From the NCBI RefSeq assembly GCF_032818155.1, contig NZ_CP102590.1:992001-1056000 (forward strand): a stretch of DNA of 64,000 nucleotides. The letters run 5' to 3'. Position numbers and translations under genes: made by a program. The notes beneath the pieces were generated by a model. The model saw nothing but the letters and a program-made list of their open reading frames with translations, made no database searches and had not been told where the DNA came from. Source of the DNA: Niallia taxi (lineage in GTDB: Bacteria; Bacillota; Bacilli; Bacillales; Cytobacillaceae). Positions 62,373-64,000 of the stretch are shown one piece after another. Every line of letters begins with the position of its first letter. Within the stretch, counting starts at the first letter, position 1.

Positions 62373-64000
62373 ATGAATTTAGTTAGTACAGTGATTGGCT
62401 ATCCTTATATTGGTGGAAATCGTGAATGGAAGCGTTGTGTGGAATCTTTTTGGAATAAGAAAATATCTGAGGAACAATTTACGACAGAAATGAAATCAAT
62501 CCGTTTGAATAACTTAAAGCACCAGCAAACTCTTGGTCTCGATCTACTGACTGTCGGGGATTTTACCTTTTATGATCGTATGCTTGATGTTGCGGCAATG
62601 TTTGGATTGGTCCCAAACCGCTATAAATGGACAGGAGATGAAGTAGACTTAACAACATACTATACAATGGCTCGTGGCGGTAAAGAAGCAGTGGCATGTG
62701 AAATGACTAAGTGGTTTAACACAAACTATCACTATATTGTACCTGAGTATGAAGGCAAGCAGCCACAGCTAACAAAAAACTATATTTTAGATTATTTCAT
62801 TGAAGCGAAGGAAGAATTTGGTGTTATTGCTAAGCCGACTATTATCGGTCCATTTACTTTTGTACAATTAGCAAAAGGATATGATGGTAAATCGAAAAAT
62901 TCGTTTTTAGTTAAATTATTGCCTCTGTATGTACAGGTTTTTCAAGAGCTGCTTGAAGCTGGAGCTGAATGGATTCAAGTAGAAGAACCTGCATTATGCC
63001 TTTCTTTGAATGAGGAAGACATAAAACTTGTACAGGAAGCTTACACATACTTGGCATCAGAATTACCTGAAGCAAAATTGATGCTGCAAACATACTTCGA
63101 AGCACTATCAGCATACAAAGAACTAACACAGCTCCCTGTTGCAGGATTTGGCCTTGATTTTGTCCATGGGGCAGAGGAAAACATCCTTTCTATTCGCAAA
63201 TACGGCTTCCCACAGGATAAAGTATTAGGAATAGGTCTAATAAATGGAAGAGATATATGGAAGGCTGACTTAGTTGAAAAAGCTGCGGCAGCACAATCAT
63301 TACTACTATTAAGTGGTGTTAAGGAGGCTTGGATTCAGTCATCATGCAGCCTCCAGCATGTACCTGTTACAACGAAAACGGAAAAAGAGCTTGATGCAAC
63401 ATTAAATGCTGCGCTGTCATTTGCTGATGAAAAGATAGAGGAGCTGACACAAGTAACAGCTTATTGTGTTGGAGCAGGAACGTCTGATAAAAATAGCCTC
63501 AAAAAAAGCAAACAAGCAATTGAAGCACTTGCACAGCATAAAACGAGAAATAATACGAATGTAAAGCAGCTTGAAGCTACAGTGAAGGCAGCGGATTTCT
63601 CACGCCCGCTATCATTTAAGGAGCGTCAGTCACTACAGCAAACAGCATTGAATTTACCGGATTTCCCGACAACAACAATCGGAAGTTTTCCTCAATCAGA
63701 CCAAGTGAAGCGGACACGAACTGCTTGGCGTAAAAAGGAAATTACAGATGCTGCTTACGCGGAATTTGTAAAAAACGAAACAGCTCGCTGGATTGAAATC
63801 CAAGAGGATATAGGTTTGGATGTGTTAGTAACTGGTGAGTTTGAGCGTACAGATATGGTAGAGTATTTTGGAGAAAAGCTAAGTGGTATCGCATTTACTA
63901 AATTCGCTTGGGTTGTTTCCTACGGTTCCCGCTGTGTAAAACCACCAATTATTTATGGAGATGTAGAATGGACATCTCCAATGACAGTGAAGGAAATAGT
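62373..64000 (+). CDS. metE: Cobalamin-independent methionine synthase (3' end outside window)
   Basis: The first 542 codons of about 760. It transfers the methyl group of 5-methyltetrahydropteroyltriglutamate to homocysteine without B12. The N-terminal domain starts STVIGYPYIGGNREWKR; the C-terminal catalytic half begins with PTTTIGSFPQSDQVKRTRTAWR and VLVTGEFERTDMVEYFGE. The C-terminal zinc ligands lie beyond the window. AAGGAGG ribosome site. It probably shares a transcript with the yitJ-type gene. Confidence 0.95.
   Translation, partial: MNLVSTVIGYPYIGGNREWKRCVESFWNKKISEEQFTTEMKSIRLNNLKHQQTLGLDLLTVGDFTFYDRMLDVAAMFGLVPNRYKWTGDEVDLTTYYTMARGGKEAVACEMTKWFNTNYHYIVPEYEGKQPQLTKNYILDYFIEAKEEFGVIAKPTIIGPFTFVQLAKGYDGKSKNSFLVKLLPLYVQVFQELLEAGAEWIQVEEPALCLSLNEEDIKLVQEAYTYLASELPEAKLMLQTYFEALSAYKELTQLPVAGFGLDFVHGAEENILSIRKYGFPQDKVLGIGLINGRDIWKADLVEKAAAAQSLLLLSGVKEAWIQSSCSLQHVPVTTKTEKELDATLNAALSFADEKIEELTQVTAYCVGAGTSDKNSLKKSKQAIEALAQHKTRNNTNVKQLEATVKAADFSRPLSFKERQSLQQTALNLPDFPTTTIGSFPQSDQVKRTRTAWRKKEITDAAYAEFVKNETARWIEIQEDIGLDVLVTGEFERTDMVEYFGEKLSGIAFTKFAWVVSYGSRCVKPPIIYGDVEWTSPMTVKEI

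Overview
The window is about 64 kb of low-GC DNA from a Firmicute. Gene content, AGGAGG-type ribosome sites, frequent TTG/GTG starts, rho-independent terminators and many Bacillus subtilis-like orthologues (ppx/ppk, metNPQ, the yoaS-yozG-yoaT set, a YitJ-type methionine enzyme, a DUF1537 kinase with GntP) point to a motile Bacillaceae member close to Bacillus/Niallia. That placement is inference; no rRNA is present. The window opens inside an amino-acid permease gene and ends inside metE. I saw no tRNA, rRNA, CRISPR array, insertion sequence or prophage, so it reads as chromosome with metabolic accessory islands.

Layout. 0-8 kb: permease end, an acetyltransferase, a membrane PAS-GGDEF-EAL protein, and a beta-glucoside operon (GH1 enzyme, RpiR regulator, PTS IIC). 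8-13 kb (minus): a Fur-boxed ferri-siderophore importer without its own ATPase, then a PepSY membrane protein with a His-tailed lipoprotein. 13-17 kb: ppx and ppk, divergent, with Pho-box-like repeats. 17-19 kb: the yoaS-yozG-yoaT operon and a membrane protein. 19-21 kb: an MFS transporter behind a PyrR-type attenuator, and an aldo/keto reductase. 22-27 kb: an AraC-controlled cluster with a sugar isomerase, an oxidoreductase and a sugar permease. 27-32 kb: a SAM riboswitch in front of metNPQ and an M20 amidohydrolase. 32-39 kb: a LysR/MFS pair, small membrane proteins, a short catalase, and a second GH1 enzyme with a GntR/UTRA repressor.

39-43 kb (minus) holds the most striking unit: a sigma-D-like promoter, a cyclic-di-GMP class I riboswitch and a terminator, followed by a PLP decarboxylase gene translationally coupled to a chemoreceptor gene. 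43-45 kb: a PspA homologue, about 1 kb with no intact gene that looks decayed, and a Cys/His-rich small protein. 45-50 kb: a GntR-controlled operon for a four-carbon sugar acid (dehydrogenase, DUF1537 kinase, GntP permease). 50-57 kb: an isochorismatase-like hydrolase, an orphan betaine-type binding protein, a HAD phosphatase behind a 21-bp-arm perfect hairpin, a ROK regulator, an NhaC antiporter and an MscS channel. 57-60 kb: an alpha/beta hydrolase and a second chemoreceptor. 60-64 kb: a YitJ-type methyltransferase/MTHFR fusion and metE.

How the parts connect. Second-messenger signalling recurs: the GGDEF-EAL protein can make or break c-di-GMP, and the riboswitch reads it to set expression of a decarboxylase and a receptor. 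Methionine is handled by two loci, but only the importer carries a SAM riboswitch. Carbon use is set locally by RpiR, AraC, GntR/UTRA, GntR/FCD and ROK regulators, with several candidate CcpA (cre) sites.
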